64,000 nt of DNA from Streptomyces griseoviridis (GTDB lineage Bacteria > Actinomycetota > Actinomycetes > Streptomycetales > Streptomycetaceae). The position numbers and the translations under genes were made by a program. The DNA is taken from contig BMSM01000031.1 of NCBI GenBank assembly GCA_014649155.1, positions 16,435 to 80,434 of the forward strand, in the 5' to 3' direction. Positions 11,088 through 19,643 of the stretch are shown in pieces (within the stretch, counting starts at the first letter, position 1; each line of letters begins with the position of its first letter). A model generated the notes under the pieces. The model searched no databases and was not told the DNA's origin. It saw nothing but the letters and a program-made list of their open reading frames with translations.

Positions 11088-12089
11088 TCAGACGTCGATG
11101 CTCTTCTTCGGAGCCTCTTCGTCCTTCGCTCCGGCCGCTTCGGCCGCGGCCTGCTTCCGGGTGGCCCGGAGGCTGGTGATCGTGGTGACGATCAGAACCG
11201 AGCAGATGACGCCGAGCGAGACCGGGATGCTGATCTCCGGGACATGGACACCGGACTCGTGCAGCGCGTGCAGGACGAGCTTGACTCCGATGAAGCCCAG
11301 GATGATCGACAGACCGTAGGAGAGGTGGACCAGCTTCTTCAGCAGGCCGCCTATGAGGAAGTACAGCTGACGCAGGCCCATGAGGGCGAACGCGTTGGCC
11401 GTGAACACGATGTACGGGTCCTGGGTGAGACCGAAGATCGCGGGGATCGAGTCCAGGGCGAAGAGGACGTCGGTGGTGCCGATCGCGAGCATCACGACCA
11501 GCATCGGGGTCATGACCCGCTTGCCGTTCTGCTGGATCCACAGCTTGGTGCCGTGGTAGCGGTCGGCCACGCCGAAGCGGCGCTCGGCCGCCTTCAGCAG
11601 CTTGTTCTCCTCGTACTCCTCGTCCTCCTCATCGGCCCTGGCCTCCTGGATCAGCTTCCAGGCGGTGTAGATCAGGAACGCTCCGAAGATGTAGAAGACC
11701 CAGGCGAAGCTGGCGATGATCGCGGCGCCGGCGGCGATGAAGACGGCCCTGAGCACCAGGGCTATGAGGACGCCGACGAGGAGCACTCGCTGCTGGTACT
11801 GCGAGGGCACCGCGAACTTCGCCATGATCAGAACGAAGACGAAGAGATTGTCCACGCTCAGGGACTTCTCGGTGATGAAGCCCGCGAAGAACTCGCCGGC
11901 GGGCTGGCCACCGCCGAACAGCAGCAGGCCGAGCCCGAACAGCGCGGCCAGGGCGATCCAGACGCCCGTCCAGATTCCCGCTTCCTTGATCGACACATCG
12001 TGCGGCTTGCGCCCGATGAGGAAATCGACCGCGATGAGGGCGGCAAGGCCCAGAACGGTCAGGACCCACAAGGTCGTCGTAACTTCCAC
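11088..12089 (-). CDS. terC: TerC-family integral membrane protein
   Basis: A 333-aa multi-pass protein (about eight hydrophobic segments) of the TerC family, linked in other bacteria to manganese export, tellurite resistance and metal loading of secreted proteins. Diagnostic stretches are EKSLSVDNLFVFVLIMAKFA and IGTTDVLFALDSIPAIFGLT, each with the conserved aspartates in membrane helices. The C terminus is charged and cytoplasmic. It starts at the GTG at 12089 with GGAGG 5 nt upstream. That Shine-Dalgarno sequence is complementary to the 3' arm of the upstream riboswitch, so translation is probably controlled by manganese. Two TerD-domain genes lie immediately upstream on the same strand. 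Confidence 0.95.
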   Translation of the reverse strand: MEVTTTLWVLTVLGLAALIAVDFLIGRKPHDVSIKEAGIWTGVWIALAALFGLGLLLFGGGQPAGEFFAGFITEKSLSVDNLFVFVLIMAKFAVPSQYQQRVLLVGVLIALVLRAVFIAAGAAIIASFAWVFYIFGAFLIYTAWKLIQEARADEEDEEYEENKLLKAAERRFGVADRYHGTKLWIQQNGKRVMTPMLVVMLAIGTTDVLFALDSIPAIFGLTQDPYIVFTANAFALMGLRQLYFLIGGLLKKLVHLSYGLSIILGFIGVKLVLHALHESGVHVPEISIPVSLGVICSVLIVTTITSLRATRKQAAAEAAGAKDEEAPKKSIDV

Positions 12090-12130
12090 TGCGCCTCCGG
12101 CAGTACGTAACGGCAGATGTCAGCGTCGTC

Positions 12131-12267
12131 GCTGCCGGAGGTCTCTTCCACCCCGGGCATCCGGTGCGCTCGAAGCACACGGAGCCCACGGGCCGACGCC
12201 CCGGGATCTGGCCTGATCCGTATTGACGGGCACGCCGCAGCAGATAGGGAGTACTCCCCTCCGTAGG
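12131..12267 (-). ncRNA. yybP-ykoY manganese riboswitch in the terC leader
   Basis: On the minus strand, the leader shows the conserved pieces I know from yybP-ykoY RNAs: GGAGGGGAGTA at the 5' side (about 12263-12253), CGTCAATACGG in the middle (about 12229) and AGAGACCTCC at the 3' side (about 12147-12138). Helix P1 pairs CGGAGG (12263-12258) with CCTCCG (12141-12136). The same 3' arm, CCTCCGGCAG (12141-12132), is the exact complement of CTGCCGGAGG (12103-12094), which holds the terC Shine-Dalgarno sequence. So ligand-stabilised P1 would free translation. The family assignment is by recalled consensus, not a covariance search. Confidence 0.78.
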
Positions 12268-12271
12268 AAAA

Positions 12272-12301
12272 ACAGTACCTCAATCACCAAGGATTGGTAA
12301 A
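12272..12301 (-). promoter_or_regulatory. Promoter of the terC riboswitch transcript
   Basis: On the minus strand, TTTACC (12301-12296), an 18-nt spacer and TACTGT (12277-12272) place the transcription start near 12265. That is exactly where helix P1 of the riboswitch begins. Confidence 0.55.
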
Positions 12302-12383
12302 GGGTTCTGCAAATTACGCTCAAAACCCCTGATGGGCGGCCTTTACCAGCGCTTGGCTCCGCGATCGTCCACAGCCGGGCGGG

Positions 12384-14450
12384 TCACCTGCCGACGGACC
12401 GGCGGGCGGCGGCGACCCGGTCGAGCACCCGGGCGAGCACCTGACTACCGGGGGTCACGAGCGCGGGTTCGTAGGTCCAGGCGTGGCCGACCCAGGGGTC
12501 GGCGAGGTGGTCGTCGGCCACCGGGGTCAGCCGCAGCAGCCCGCGCCACAGCGGGTCGAGCAGCGGGCCGTACCCGGCGCAGTCCTCGCGGTCGGCGACC
12601 ATCATGAGATGCACGCCGTAGGACGGGCCTTCGTCCGCCAGGTACCGCAACTGGTTCACGGCGCGATCGTCGAAGCCGCGCGGGAAGTCGTGGACGATCA
12701 GCAGTTGCCGGGAGGTGTCGAAGCCGGGCGGCAGGGAGTCGGCGGCGCCGCCGCGCACGGCCATGTGTACGAGGTCGACGCGCTGGGTGAGCCGGGTGAG
12801 CACGTCCGCGACGCCCCGGGCGCCCACGGCCGGCGGCGCCGCCAGTACCCCGGCCCTTACCAGGCGCGCCAGTGTCCGCGCTCCCGACCCGGCCGCGTCG
12901 ACGGCGTGCACGGTGAACCCGCCCGCCGGATGAGCGGCGAGCAGCCGGGCCGTGTGGGCCACGGCCGTCTCCAGCGCCAGGCTCCGCGGCCCATGGGCGT
13001 CGGCGGAGGGATCGCCGGGCGACTCGGTGTGCCCGCTGTCGATCCACAGTCCCCGTTCCAGGGGGAGCCGGACCAGCATCGGGATGGGCACGTGTCCGGC
13101 CTCGGGCAGCCGGAGGTCACCCAGCCGCAGGGCCATGGGCATCTCCACCGGCACGCGGTAGCCGTGCCAGACGGGGCTGTCCCAGCGGGCGTACGCCGGT
13201 GGCAGGGCCGCCTCGACCGCCTCGGCCTCCGTGGCGAGCTGGGCGAGGTCACGGTCGAGGACCTCTTGGGCCCGTGCGACGAGTCGTTCGTGCCGGGCAC
13301 GGGCCGACTCGCGGGCGGTGTCGCCCTGCCCGCCGACGCGGGCACGCGGGTCGGACAGCACCTGGTCGAGTTCCTTATCCAGCCGGGAGTCCGCGAAGGC
13401 GACGGCGCTGCGGTAGGCGGCCACGCTGCGGGCCAAGTCCTCGAACATGCCCCAGACCTGGTTGTAGAGCCGCTCGTCCATGGACCAGCCGTTGGCATCA
13501 CCGGCGACCGGCCGCGCGGGGCGGCCCGGGGGCGTGGGTGAGGCGGCGGGCGGGGGCGGCTGTGTCGGCGCTGGGGCTGTGGTCCGCCGACGCGGATGGT
13601 GGTAGTCGACCGGCCCGCCTTCGGGGGGCCGGGACGGGGACCGGGCAGGCGGCGGGGGCGGTGACGGAAGCGGCTGGGCGGGCGCGGGCTGCCCCGGGTC
13701 GGCGCCCTGGAGCGTCGGCTTCGCTCCGGGGTCCCCGTATTCCGCCTCGTACTCCGGTCCCGGACCGGCACCCTGAGGGGGCGTCCCCGCAGGGTCGGGG
13801 CCGAGTACCGGCGTGACCGCCTGCCGGGTGCGGTCGCCCTCGCTGCCGGACGGACGCGGCGGGGTGGGCGCCTGGCGGGCCGGGCTCCGGGCCGCCGCCT
13901 CGTGGATCACACGGGCGAGGGAAGGTGCCTCGGGCAGTCCCCGGTCGGTGAGCAGCTCGGCGAGGCCGCCGGCGTAGCCCTGGCCGATGGCACGTACTTT
14001 CCAGGCGCCCTGTCTGCGGTACAGCTCCAGGGCGATGACCGCGGTCTCGGCGTCCAGCCCGGTGAGGGTGTAGTGGGCGATCTCGGCACCGCTGAGGTCG
14101 GTGACGGTGACGAAGGGAGCGGCGGCGGCCCCGAAACGCGCCGGTCCACGCCGTCCGGCTCGCGTCGCGTCGGGGGTCGGCAGGGCGAGCAGCACGTCCA
14201 CGCGGTGCGCCGCGTCCGGCAGGGCGTCCAGGTCGACGGCGATGCGGTGGTCCGCGGTCGCCTGCCGGGAGACCTCCAGGCCGGACAGAGCGGGCGTGCC
14301 GGGATGTGCCACCCACTCGGCTCCCAGGACTTTGCCTTCGGCGTCACCGAGGGTGGCGGCGGCCACGACCGGGGTGCCGGCGGAGACACGGATCTCCAGC
14401 CGGGTCCCGGGCAGCGGGTGGTTCTGTCCCCGCACCAGTTCGGCCGTCAT
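12384..14450 (-). CDS. TerD domain fused to a large FtsK/ATPase-like C-terminal region
   Basis: A 688-aa protein. Residues about 1-180 are a TerD domain: MTAELVRGQNHPLP, DLSGAEIAHYTLTGL, ETAVIALELYRR and VRAIGQGYAGGL. A proline-rich linker (about 190-310) follows. The C-terminal half (about 310-688) resembles the ATPase-like domain seen in some TerD fusions, with a Walker-B-like strand RQLLIVHDFPRGF followed by LADEGPSYGVHLMMVAD. I see no intact P-loop, so it may be a degenerate FtsK/HerA-type module; this is inference. The start is the ATG at 14450 after GGGAGAAGG. It lies between terC and another terD on the same strand. The Ter module senses metal or chemical stress in other bacteria. Confidence 0.85.
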   Translation of the reverse strand: MTAELVRGQNHPLPGTRLEIRVSAGTPVVAAATLGDAEGKVLGAEWVAHPGTPALSGLEVSRQATADHRIAVDLDALPDAAHRVDVLLALPTPDATRAGRRGPARFGAAAAPFVTVTDLSGAEIAHYTLTGLDAETAVIALELYRRQGAWKVRAIGQGYAGGLAELLTDRGLPEAPSLARVIHEAAARSPARQAPTPPRPSGSEGDRTRQAVTPVLGPDPAGTPPQGAGPGPEYEAEYGDPGAKPTLQGADPGQPAPAQPLPSPPPPPARSPSRPPEGGPVDYHHPRRRTTAPAPTQPPPPAASPTPPGRPARPVAGDANGWSMDERLYNQVWGMFEDLARSVAAYRSAVAFADSRLDKELDQVLSDPRARVGGQGDTARESARARHERLVARAQEVLDRDLAQLATEAEAVEAALPPAYARWDSPVWHGYRVPVEMPMALRLGDLRLPEAGHVPIPMLVRLPLERGLWIDSGHTESPGDPSADAHGPRSLALETAVAHTARLLAAHPAGGFTVHAVDAAGSGARTLARLVRAGVLAAPPAVGARGVADVLTRLTQRVDLVHMAVRGGAADSLPPGFDTSRQLLIVHDFPRGFDDRAVNQLRYLADEGPSYGVHLMMVADREDCAGYGPLLDPLWRGLLRLTPVADDHLADPWVGHAWTYEPALVTPGSQVLARVLDRVAAARRSVGR

Positions 14451-14624
14451 CGCCTTCTCCCCCGCGTCACCCGTCCGCTCCGCACCGCCTTGGCCGGCGC
14501 GCCGCCCGTCCCCGGCCGGTGGCCCGCACGTCGTGCCCGGCCGACGGCCCACCTCCGTCTCCTGGAGGCGTCCGCCTGTCCAGGTCGGCGGCCCGGCCGT
14601 CGGGTGGCCCCGGCGCCTCCCGCG

Positions 14625-15200
14625 CTACAGCACCGGAAGGATGGTCGGCATCAGGTCCTGGAAGGTCCGGCCGTTGGCCGGGGAGCCGAGGGCCGTCATC
14701 GTCCAGCCGTTGGCGGACCGGTGGACCTTCGCCATGATCTGCGCCGTGTACGCGCCACCGCCGGCGAGCGTGTAGCGGGCGAGTTCCTGACCGTTGGTCT
14801 CGTCCACCAGGCGGCAGAAGGCGTTCTGCACCTCCTGGAACGACTGGCCCGTGAAGGAGTTCACGGTGAAGACGATCTGGTCGATGTGGACCGGGACCCG
14901 CTCCAGGTCGACGAGGATCGCCTCGTCGTCGCCCTGGCCGACACCGCCCACGAGGTTGTCCCCGGTGTGACGCACCGAGCCGTCGTCGCTCACCAGGTGC
15001 TGGAAGAAGACGACGTCGACCGGCTGCTTGTCCGCGAACAGCACGGCGGAGGCGTCCAGGTCGATCTCCCGCGTCCGCGACCCGAACAGGCCGCGCCGGG
15101 GAGCCGCCTGCCAGCCGAGACCCATGCGCACCGACGTCAGGCTGCCGCCGTCGGCCTTCTCCAGACTGATCGCCTGGCCCTTGGTCATGTTGACGGTCAC
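14625..15200 (-). CDS. TerD-family stress protein
   Basis: A 191-aa single-domain TerD protein: MTKGQAISLEKADGGSLTSV, the calcium-binding-type GGVGQGDDEAILVDL and AILVDLERVPVHIDQIVF segments, and a C-terminal MTALGSP. TerD proteins are calcium-binding members of the Ter stress-resistance network. The GTG at 15200 (VTVNMTKGQ) is preferred because GAGGGGAAG lies just upstream; the ATG at 15188 is the alternative. It is downstream of uvrB and upstream of the TerD fusion and terC, all on the same strand, with short gaps. Confidence 0.93.
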   Translation of the reverse strand: MTVNMTKGQAISLEKADGGSLTSVRMGLGWQAAPRRGLFGSRTREIDLDASAVLFADKQPVDVVFFQHLVSDDGSVRHTGDNLVGGVGQGDDEAILVDLERVPVHIDQIVFTVNSFTGQSFQEVQNAFCRLVDETNGQELARYTLAGGGAYTAQIMAKVHRSANGWTMTALGSPANGRTFQDLMPTILPVL

Positions 15201-15343
15201 GCGCTGCTTCCCCTCGTTCGAGCGGTCCCCTGTCGCCGCGACGCCCGCGGTTGCCCCGACCCTACGCAGGGGCACCGACACCGTCGTAGCCCGCTTCGCG
15301 CTTTGTGTCGGTCCTGCAACACAGCGCGTGTCCGCGCACGCCG

Positions 15344-17485
15344 TCAGGCCAGTCCGGCCTCCTTCATCTGGCGCAGTTCCTTCTTCATCTCGGAGACTTC
15401 GTCGCGCAGTCGTGCCGCGATCTCGAACTGGAGGTCCGCGGCGGCGGCCCGCATGCGTGCGGTCATCTCCTCGATCTGCTCCGCCAGCTCGGCCGCGGGC
15501 CGGTCGGTCGGTACCGTCTCCTTGGCCTTGCCCTTGGCGCGCTTGCCGCCGTTGGCCGCCTTGCCGCCGAGGGCGGGGACGGGGGCCTTCGCGCCCTTGC
15601 CGTCCTTGGACTGGCCGCGGTACCCCGAGCCCAGCAGTTGCTCGGTGTCGACGTCCTCGCGGGCGATCTGCGCGACGATGTCGTTGATCTTCTTGCGCAG
15701 CGGCTGGGGGTCGATGCCCCGCTCCTTGTTGTAGGCGACCTGCTTCTCCCGGCGGCGGTTGGTCTCGTCGATGGCCTTCTCCATCGCCGGGGTGATCTTG
15801 TCGGCGTACATGTGGACCTGACCGGAGACGTTGCGCGCCGCGCGGCCGATGGTCTGGATCAGGGACGTACCGGAGCGCAGGAAGCCCTCCTTGTCCGCGT
15901 CGAGGATCGCCACCAGGGAGACCTCGGGCAGGTCGAGGCCCTCGCGCAGGAGGTTGATGCCGACCAGGACGTCGTACTCACCGGCGCGCAGCTCCCGCAG
16001 CAGTTCGACGCGGCGCAGTGTGTCGACGTCGCTGTGCAGGTAGCGCACCTGGATGCCGAGCTCCAGGAAGTAGTCGGTGAGGTCCTCGGCCATCTTCTTG
16101 GTGAGGGTGGTGACCAGGACGCGCTCGTCCTTCTCGGTGCGCGTACGGATCTCGTGGACCAGGTCGTCGATCTGGCCCTCGGTGGGCTTGACGACGACCT
16201 CGGGGTCGACGAGGCCCGTCGGGCGGATGATCTGCTCCACGACACCGTCCGACCGGGACAGCTCGTACTGCCCGGGGGTGGCCGACAGGTACACGGCCTG
16301 CCCGATGCGCTCCTGGAACTCCTCCCACTTCAGCGGGCGGTTGTCGAGGGCGGAGGGCAGCCGGAAGCCGTGGTCGACGAGGGTGCGCTTGCGGGAGGCG
16401 TCGCCCTCGTACATGGCGCCGATCTGCGGGACGGTGACGTGGGATTCGTCGATGACGAGCAGGAAGTCGTCCGGGAAGTAGTCCAGCAGGGTGTTCGGCG
16501 GGGAGCCGGGCAGGCGGCCGTCGAAGTGCATCGAGTAGTTCTCGACCCCGGAGCAGGTGCCGATCTGGCGGAGCATCTCCAGGTCGTACGTCGTCCGCAT
16601 GCGCAGGCGCTGCGCCTCCAGGAGCTTGCCCTGCCCCTCCAGCTCGGCCAGGCGCTCCCCCAGTTCCTTTTCGATGTCGTTGACGGCCCGCTCCATGCGC
16701 TCGGGGCCGGCGACGTAGTGGGAGGCCGGGAAGACGTAGAGCTGCTGGTCGTCGCTGATGATCTCGCCGGTGACGGGGTGGAGCGTGGACAGCGCCTCGA
16801 TCTCGTCGCCGAACATCTCGATGCGGACGGCCAGCTCCTCGTAGACCGGGAAGATCTCGATGGTGTCGCCGCGGACCCGGAAGGTGCCGCGGGTGAAGGC
16901 CATGTCGTTGCGGGTGTACTGGATGTCGACGAAGCGGCGGAGCAGCTCGTCGCGGTCGTGTTCGTCGCCGACGCGGAGCGGGACCATGCGGTCCACGTAC
17001 TCCTGGGGCGTACCGAGGCCGTAGATGCAGGAGACCGAGGCGACCACGACGACGTCACGGCGGGTGAGCAGCGAGTTGGTCGCGGAGTGGCGGAGCCGCT
17101 CGACCTCCTCGTTGATCGAGGAGTCCTTCTCGATGTAGGTGTCCGACTGGGGGACGTAGGCCTCGGGCTGGTAGTAGTCGTAGTACGAGACGAAGTACTC
17201 GACCGCGTTGTTCGGCAGCAGCTCGCGGAACTCGTTGGCCAGCTGGGCGGCCAGGGTCTTGTTCGGGGCCATCACGAGGGTCGGCCGCTGGAGCTTCTCG
17301 ATCATCCACGCGGTGGTGGCGGACTTGCCGGTGCCGGTGGCGCCGAGCAGGACGACGTCCTTCTCGCCTGCCTGGATGCGCCGGGCGAGATCGGCGATGG
17401 CCGCCGGCTGGTCGCCGCTCGGCTGGTAGGGGCTGACGACCTCGAAGGGCGCCACCGTGCGTTCGATGTGGGAAACGGGCCGCAT
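15344..17485 (-). CDS. uvrB: Excinuclease ABC subunit B
   Basis: A 713-aa UvrB, the helicase-like damage-verification subunit of nucleotide-excision repair. It shows Walker A LGATGTGKS (about 47-55), the beta-hairpin region YYDYYQPEAYVPQSDTYIEK (about 95-120), the VIDESH box, LLREGLDLPEVSLVAILDAD, and a C-terminal UVR motif (LQFEIAARLRDEVSEMKKEL) that contacts UvrC. The ATG at 17485 begins exactly 8 nt after the -10 hexamer TACGGT of a damage-type promoter, so the mRNA is probably leaderless and the ten extra upstream codons of the open frame are not translated. Confidence 0.98.
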   Translation of the reverse strand: MRPVSHIERTVAPFEVVSPYQPSGDQPAAIADLARRIQAGEKDVVLLGATGTGKSATTAWMIEKLQRPTLVMAPNKTLAAQLANEFRELLPNNAVEYFVSYYDYYQPEAYVPQSDTYIEKDSSINEEVERLRHSATNSLLTRRDVVVVASVSCIYGLGTPQEYVDRMVPLRVGDEHDRDELLRRFVDIQYTRNDMAFTRGTFRVRGDTIEIFPVYEELAVRIEMFGDEIEALSTLHPVTGEIISDDQQLYVFPASHYVAGPERMERAVNDIEKELGERLAELEGQGKLLEAQRLRMRTTYDLEMLRQIGTCSGVENYSMHFDGRLPGSPPNTLLDYFPDDFLLVIDESHVTVPQIGAMYEGDASRKRTLVDHGFRLPSALDNRPLKWEEFQERIGQAVYLSATPGQYELSRSDGVVEQIIRPTGLVDPEVVVKPTEGQIDDLVHEIRTRTEKDERVLVTTLTKKMAEDLTDYFLELGIQVRYLHSDVDTLRRVELLRELRAGEYDVLVGINLLREGLDLPEVSLVAILDADKEGFLRSGTSLIQTIGRAARNVSGQVHMYADKITPAMEKAIDETNRRREKQVAYNKERGIDPQPLRKKINDIVAQIAREDVDTEQLLGSGYRGQSKDGKGAKAPVPALGGKAANGGKRAKGKAKETVPTDRPAAELAEQIEEMTARMRAAAADLQFEIAARLRDEVSEMKKELRQMKEAGLA

Positions 17486-17492
17486 GCCATCC

Positions 17493-17515
17493 ACCGTACG
17501 ACCCCCCACTGACAA
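17493..17515 (-). promoter_or_regulatory. RecA-independent DNA-damage (PafBC-type) promoter of uvrB
   Basis: On the minus strand, TTGTCAGTG (17515-17507), an 8-nt spacer and TACGGT (17498-17493) form a perfect match to TTGTCRGTG-N8-TANNNT. The -10 ends 8 nt before the uvrB ATG, which implies a leaderless transcript. The upstream edge is only about 10 bp from the stop of the MHYT gene. Confidence 0.88.
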
Positions 17516-17525
17516 TGGGCCCCGA

Positions 17526-18410
17526 TCAGCGGTTCTGCGGGGTCCGCGAGCGACCGGGGGACGGGGGGCGGCGGTACCGGAGGGTGGGGCGGCGGGTCCC
17601 CGGGCTCCGGGCCGGCCCGGAGCGTGTGACGGTGTGGGCGGGGATGCCCGGCTTGTGCTCGACCGGGCGCGGGGCGGGTTTTCCCATCACCATGAGCGGG
17701 TCGAAGATCACGACGACGGCGGCGAGGAGCAGGAAGGCGAGCGGGCCGACCAGCATGGGGGCGAGGAGCGTGGTGGGCGAATCCCCCGCGGCGGGGACCG
17801 CCGAGCCGTGCACATGGACGTCGAGCGCGGCCATGCCCGTGTAGTGCATGCCGGCGACGGCGAGGCCCATGACCAGGCTCGCGCCCACGGTCCACAGGAA
17901 GCCGCGGATCTGGCCGGCCGCCCACAGGGCCGCCGTGGCGGCGGCCATCGCTATGACGACGGACAGGGCCACGGTGACCGTGTTGTACTCGAAGGTTCCG
18001 TCCAGGCTCATGCCGGCCATGCCCAGGTAGTGCATCGAGGCGATGCCCAGTCCGGTGATCGTGCCGCCGGTGAACAGCGCCGTGCCGCCCGCGCCGCGGT
18101 AGCCGACGATGAAGATGCCGATGCCCACCATCACGATGGCGACGGCCAGGGACGCGAACGTCATGGCTCTGTCGTAGCGGATCGGCGTGTCCTCGATCCT
18201 GAACCCCATCATCGCGATGAAGTGCATGGTCCAGATGCCGGAGCCGATCGCCGCCGAGCCCAGGGCCAGCCAGCCGGGCCGCCAGGAGTGGGTGACCAGC
18301 ATGGATCTGGTGGTGCAGCGCAGGCCGAGGGCACCGCCGAGACAGGCCATGAGGTAGGCCACCAGCGGTGTGACGAGTCCGTAGCTGAATCCGTCGACCG
18401 TGCCTTGCAT
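17526..18410 (-). CDS. MHYT-domain integral membrane sensor
   Basis: A 294-aa membrane protein with about seven hydrophobic segments. It carries the repeated motif of the MHYT domain: MHFIAMMGF, MHYLGMAGM and MHYTGMAAL, whose Met and His residues are thought to bind copper and sense O2, CO or NO. Unlike many family members it has no GGDEF, EAL or kinase output domain; the C terminus (about 230-294) is a basic, proline-rich cytoplasmic tail. Stand-alone MHYT proteins of this size are common in Streptomyces. Function beyond a membrane sensor is unknown. It is divergent from the GDPD gene; the spacer holds an inverted repeat GATTCT-N7-AGAATC (18526-18544). Confidence 0.9.
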   Translation of the reverse strand: MQGTVDGFSYGLVTPLVAYLMACLGGALGLRCTTRSMLVTHSWRPGWLALGSAAIGSGIWTMHFIAMMGFRIEDTPIRYDRAMTFASLAVAIVMVGIGIFIVGYRGAGGTALFTGGTITGLGIASMHYLGMAGMSLDGTFEYNTVTVALSVVIAMAAATAALWAAGQIRGFLWTVGASLVMGLAVAGMHYTGMAALDVHVHGSAVPAAGDSPTTLLAPMLVGPLAFLLLAAVVVIFDPLMVMGKPAPRPVEHKPGIPAHTVTRSGPARSPGTRRPTLRYRRPPSPGRSRTPQNR

Positions 18411-18685
18411 GCGCGGTTACCCTTCCGCCCTCTTGGATGTGGCTTCCCCGATGTGCGTCCCCCTCCCAGGACCGCACGAGCGGTCAGGGTCCAGAGAAGT
18501 ATGACCCCCACCGGAATGGTCGAACGATTCTCCGGCAAAGAATCACGGCCTTGCCTCAGTTGTGCCGTCCCCGTGAGCGCAGTTGAGCAACTCCGTTGAG
18601 CATGTGATCATTCTGCGCCCCTCCCGTCTTGACGCCGTGCTGTCACAGTGGTGCTGTTCGTGTTCCCCTGACGCGAGGAGTACGC

Positions 18686-19573
18686 ATGCACGCGCGCGCT
18701 GTTGCCGTCACAACCACCGCACTCCTGGGGGCGGCGCTGTTGGCGCCCGCCTCTTCGGCCCAGGCGTCCCACGGCGGTCCGGGGCCGGTGGTCATCGCCC
18801 ATCGGGGCGCCTCCGCCTACGCTCCGGAGAACACCCTGGCCGCCGTCGACAAGGCGGCCGAGCTGGGCATCGACTGGGTGGAGAACGACGTCCAGCGCAC
18901 GAAGGACGGCGAGCTGGTCGTCATCCATGACGACAGCCTGCGGCGCACGACCGACGTCGAGGAGGTCTTCCCCGGCCGGGCCCCCTGGAAGGTGAAGGAC
19001 TTCACCGCCGCCGAGATCGCCCGCCTGGACGCCGGGAGCTGGTTCGGCGCCGCCTACGCGGGCGCGCGCGTGCCGACGCTGGAGCAGTACGTCGCCCGGG
19101 TCGAGCGGCATCGTCAGAAGCTGCTGCTGGAGATCAAGAGCCCCGAGCTGTACCCCGGCATCGAGCGGGAGACGCTCAAGGTCCTGGGCAACGAGGGCTG
19201 GCTGGACCGGCGGCACGTCGCCGGGCGGCTGATCGTGCAGAGCTTCAGCGCGGACAGCGTGCGGACCGTCCATGAGCTGAAGCCGGCCGTGAAGACCGGG
19301 CTCCTGGGCACGCCGGCCGTGGCGGATCTGCCCGCGTACGCCGGGTTCGCCGACCAGATCAATCCCTCGCACGACTCCCTCTCGCTGGGTTACGTGTCCG
19401 CCGTGCAGGCGTTCACCGGGCCGCACGGCAGGCCGATGGAGGTCTTCGCCTGGACGGTCGACGACGCGGCCGGCGCCCGGCTCACGGCCGGGTACGGCGT
19501 CGACGGGATCATCACGAACAGGCCCGACGTGGTTCTGGCCGCGACGCGCGGGCAGCTACCGGACACCGGCTGA
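18686..19573 (+). CDS. Secreted glycerophosphodiester phosphodiesterase
   Basis: A 295-aa GDPD-family enzyme hydrolysing glycerophosphodiesters to glycerol 3-phosphate and an alcohol. A signal peptide spans about residues 1-28 (TTTALLGAALLAPASSAQAS). The catalytic TIM-barrel motif VVIAHRGASAYAPENT holds H39, R40, E47 and N48. It is followed by ENDVQRTKDGELVVIHDDSL with the metal-binding and second histidine residues, and a closing VDGIITNRPD. The start is the ATG at 18686, just after GCGAGGAG. The enzyme acts outside the membrane in phospholipid or teichoic-acid phosphate scavenging. I see no Pho-box I would trust. Confidence 0.93.
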   Translation: MHARAVAVTTTALLGAALLAPASSAQASHGGPGPVVIAHRGASAYAPENTLAAVDKAAELGIDWVENDVQRTKDGELVVIHDDSLRRTTDVEEVFPGRAPWKVKDFTAAEIARLDAGSWFGAAYAGARVPTLEQYVARVERHRQKLLLEIKSPELYPGIERETLKVLGNEGWLDRRHVAGRLIVQSFSADSVRTVHELKPAVKTGLLGTPAVADLPAYAGFADQINPSHDSLSLGYVSAVQAFTGPHGRPMEVFAWTVDDAAGARLTAGYGVDGIITNRPDVVLAATRGQLPDTG

Positions 19574-19613
19574 GCGCGCCCGCACCGCGGGTGGCCGCCG
19601 GTTCCGGGCGGCG

Positions 19614-19636
19614 TTGTCAGTGGCGGATCGTACGGT
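19614..19636 (+). promoter_or_regulatory. RecA-independent DNA-damage (PafBC-type) promoter of ogt
   Basis: TTGTCAGTG (19614-19622), an 8-nt spacer and TACGGT (19631-19636) match TTGTCRGTG-N8-TANNNT perfectly. The downstream ATG (19644) begins 8 nt after the -10 hexamer ends, the same spacing as in uvrB and polA. Confidence 0.88.
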
Positions 19637-19643
19637 GGTGCGC

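Noticed and set aside
15305..17512. A 735-codon plus-strand frame opposite uvrB
   Set aside because: Same reason: shadow of uvrB with biased composition and no domain.
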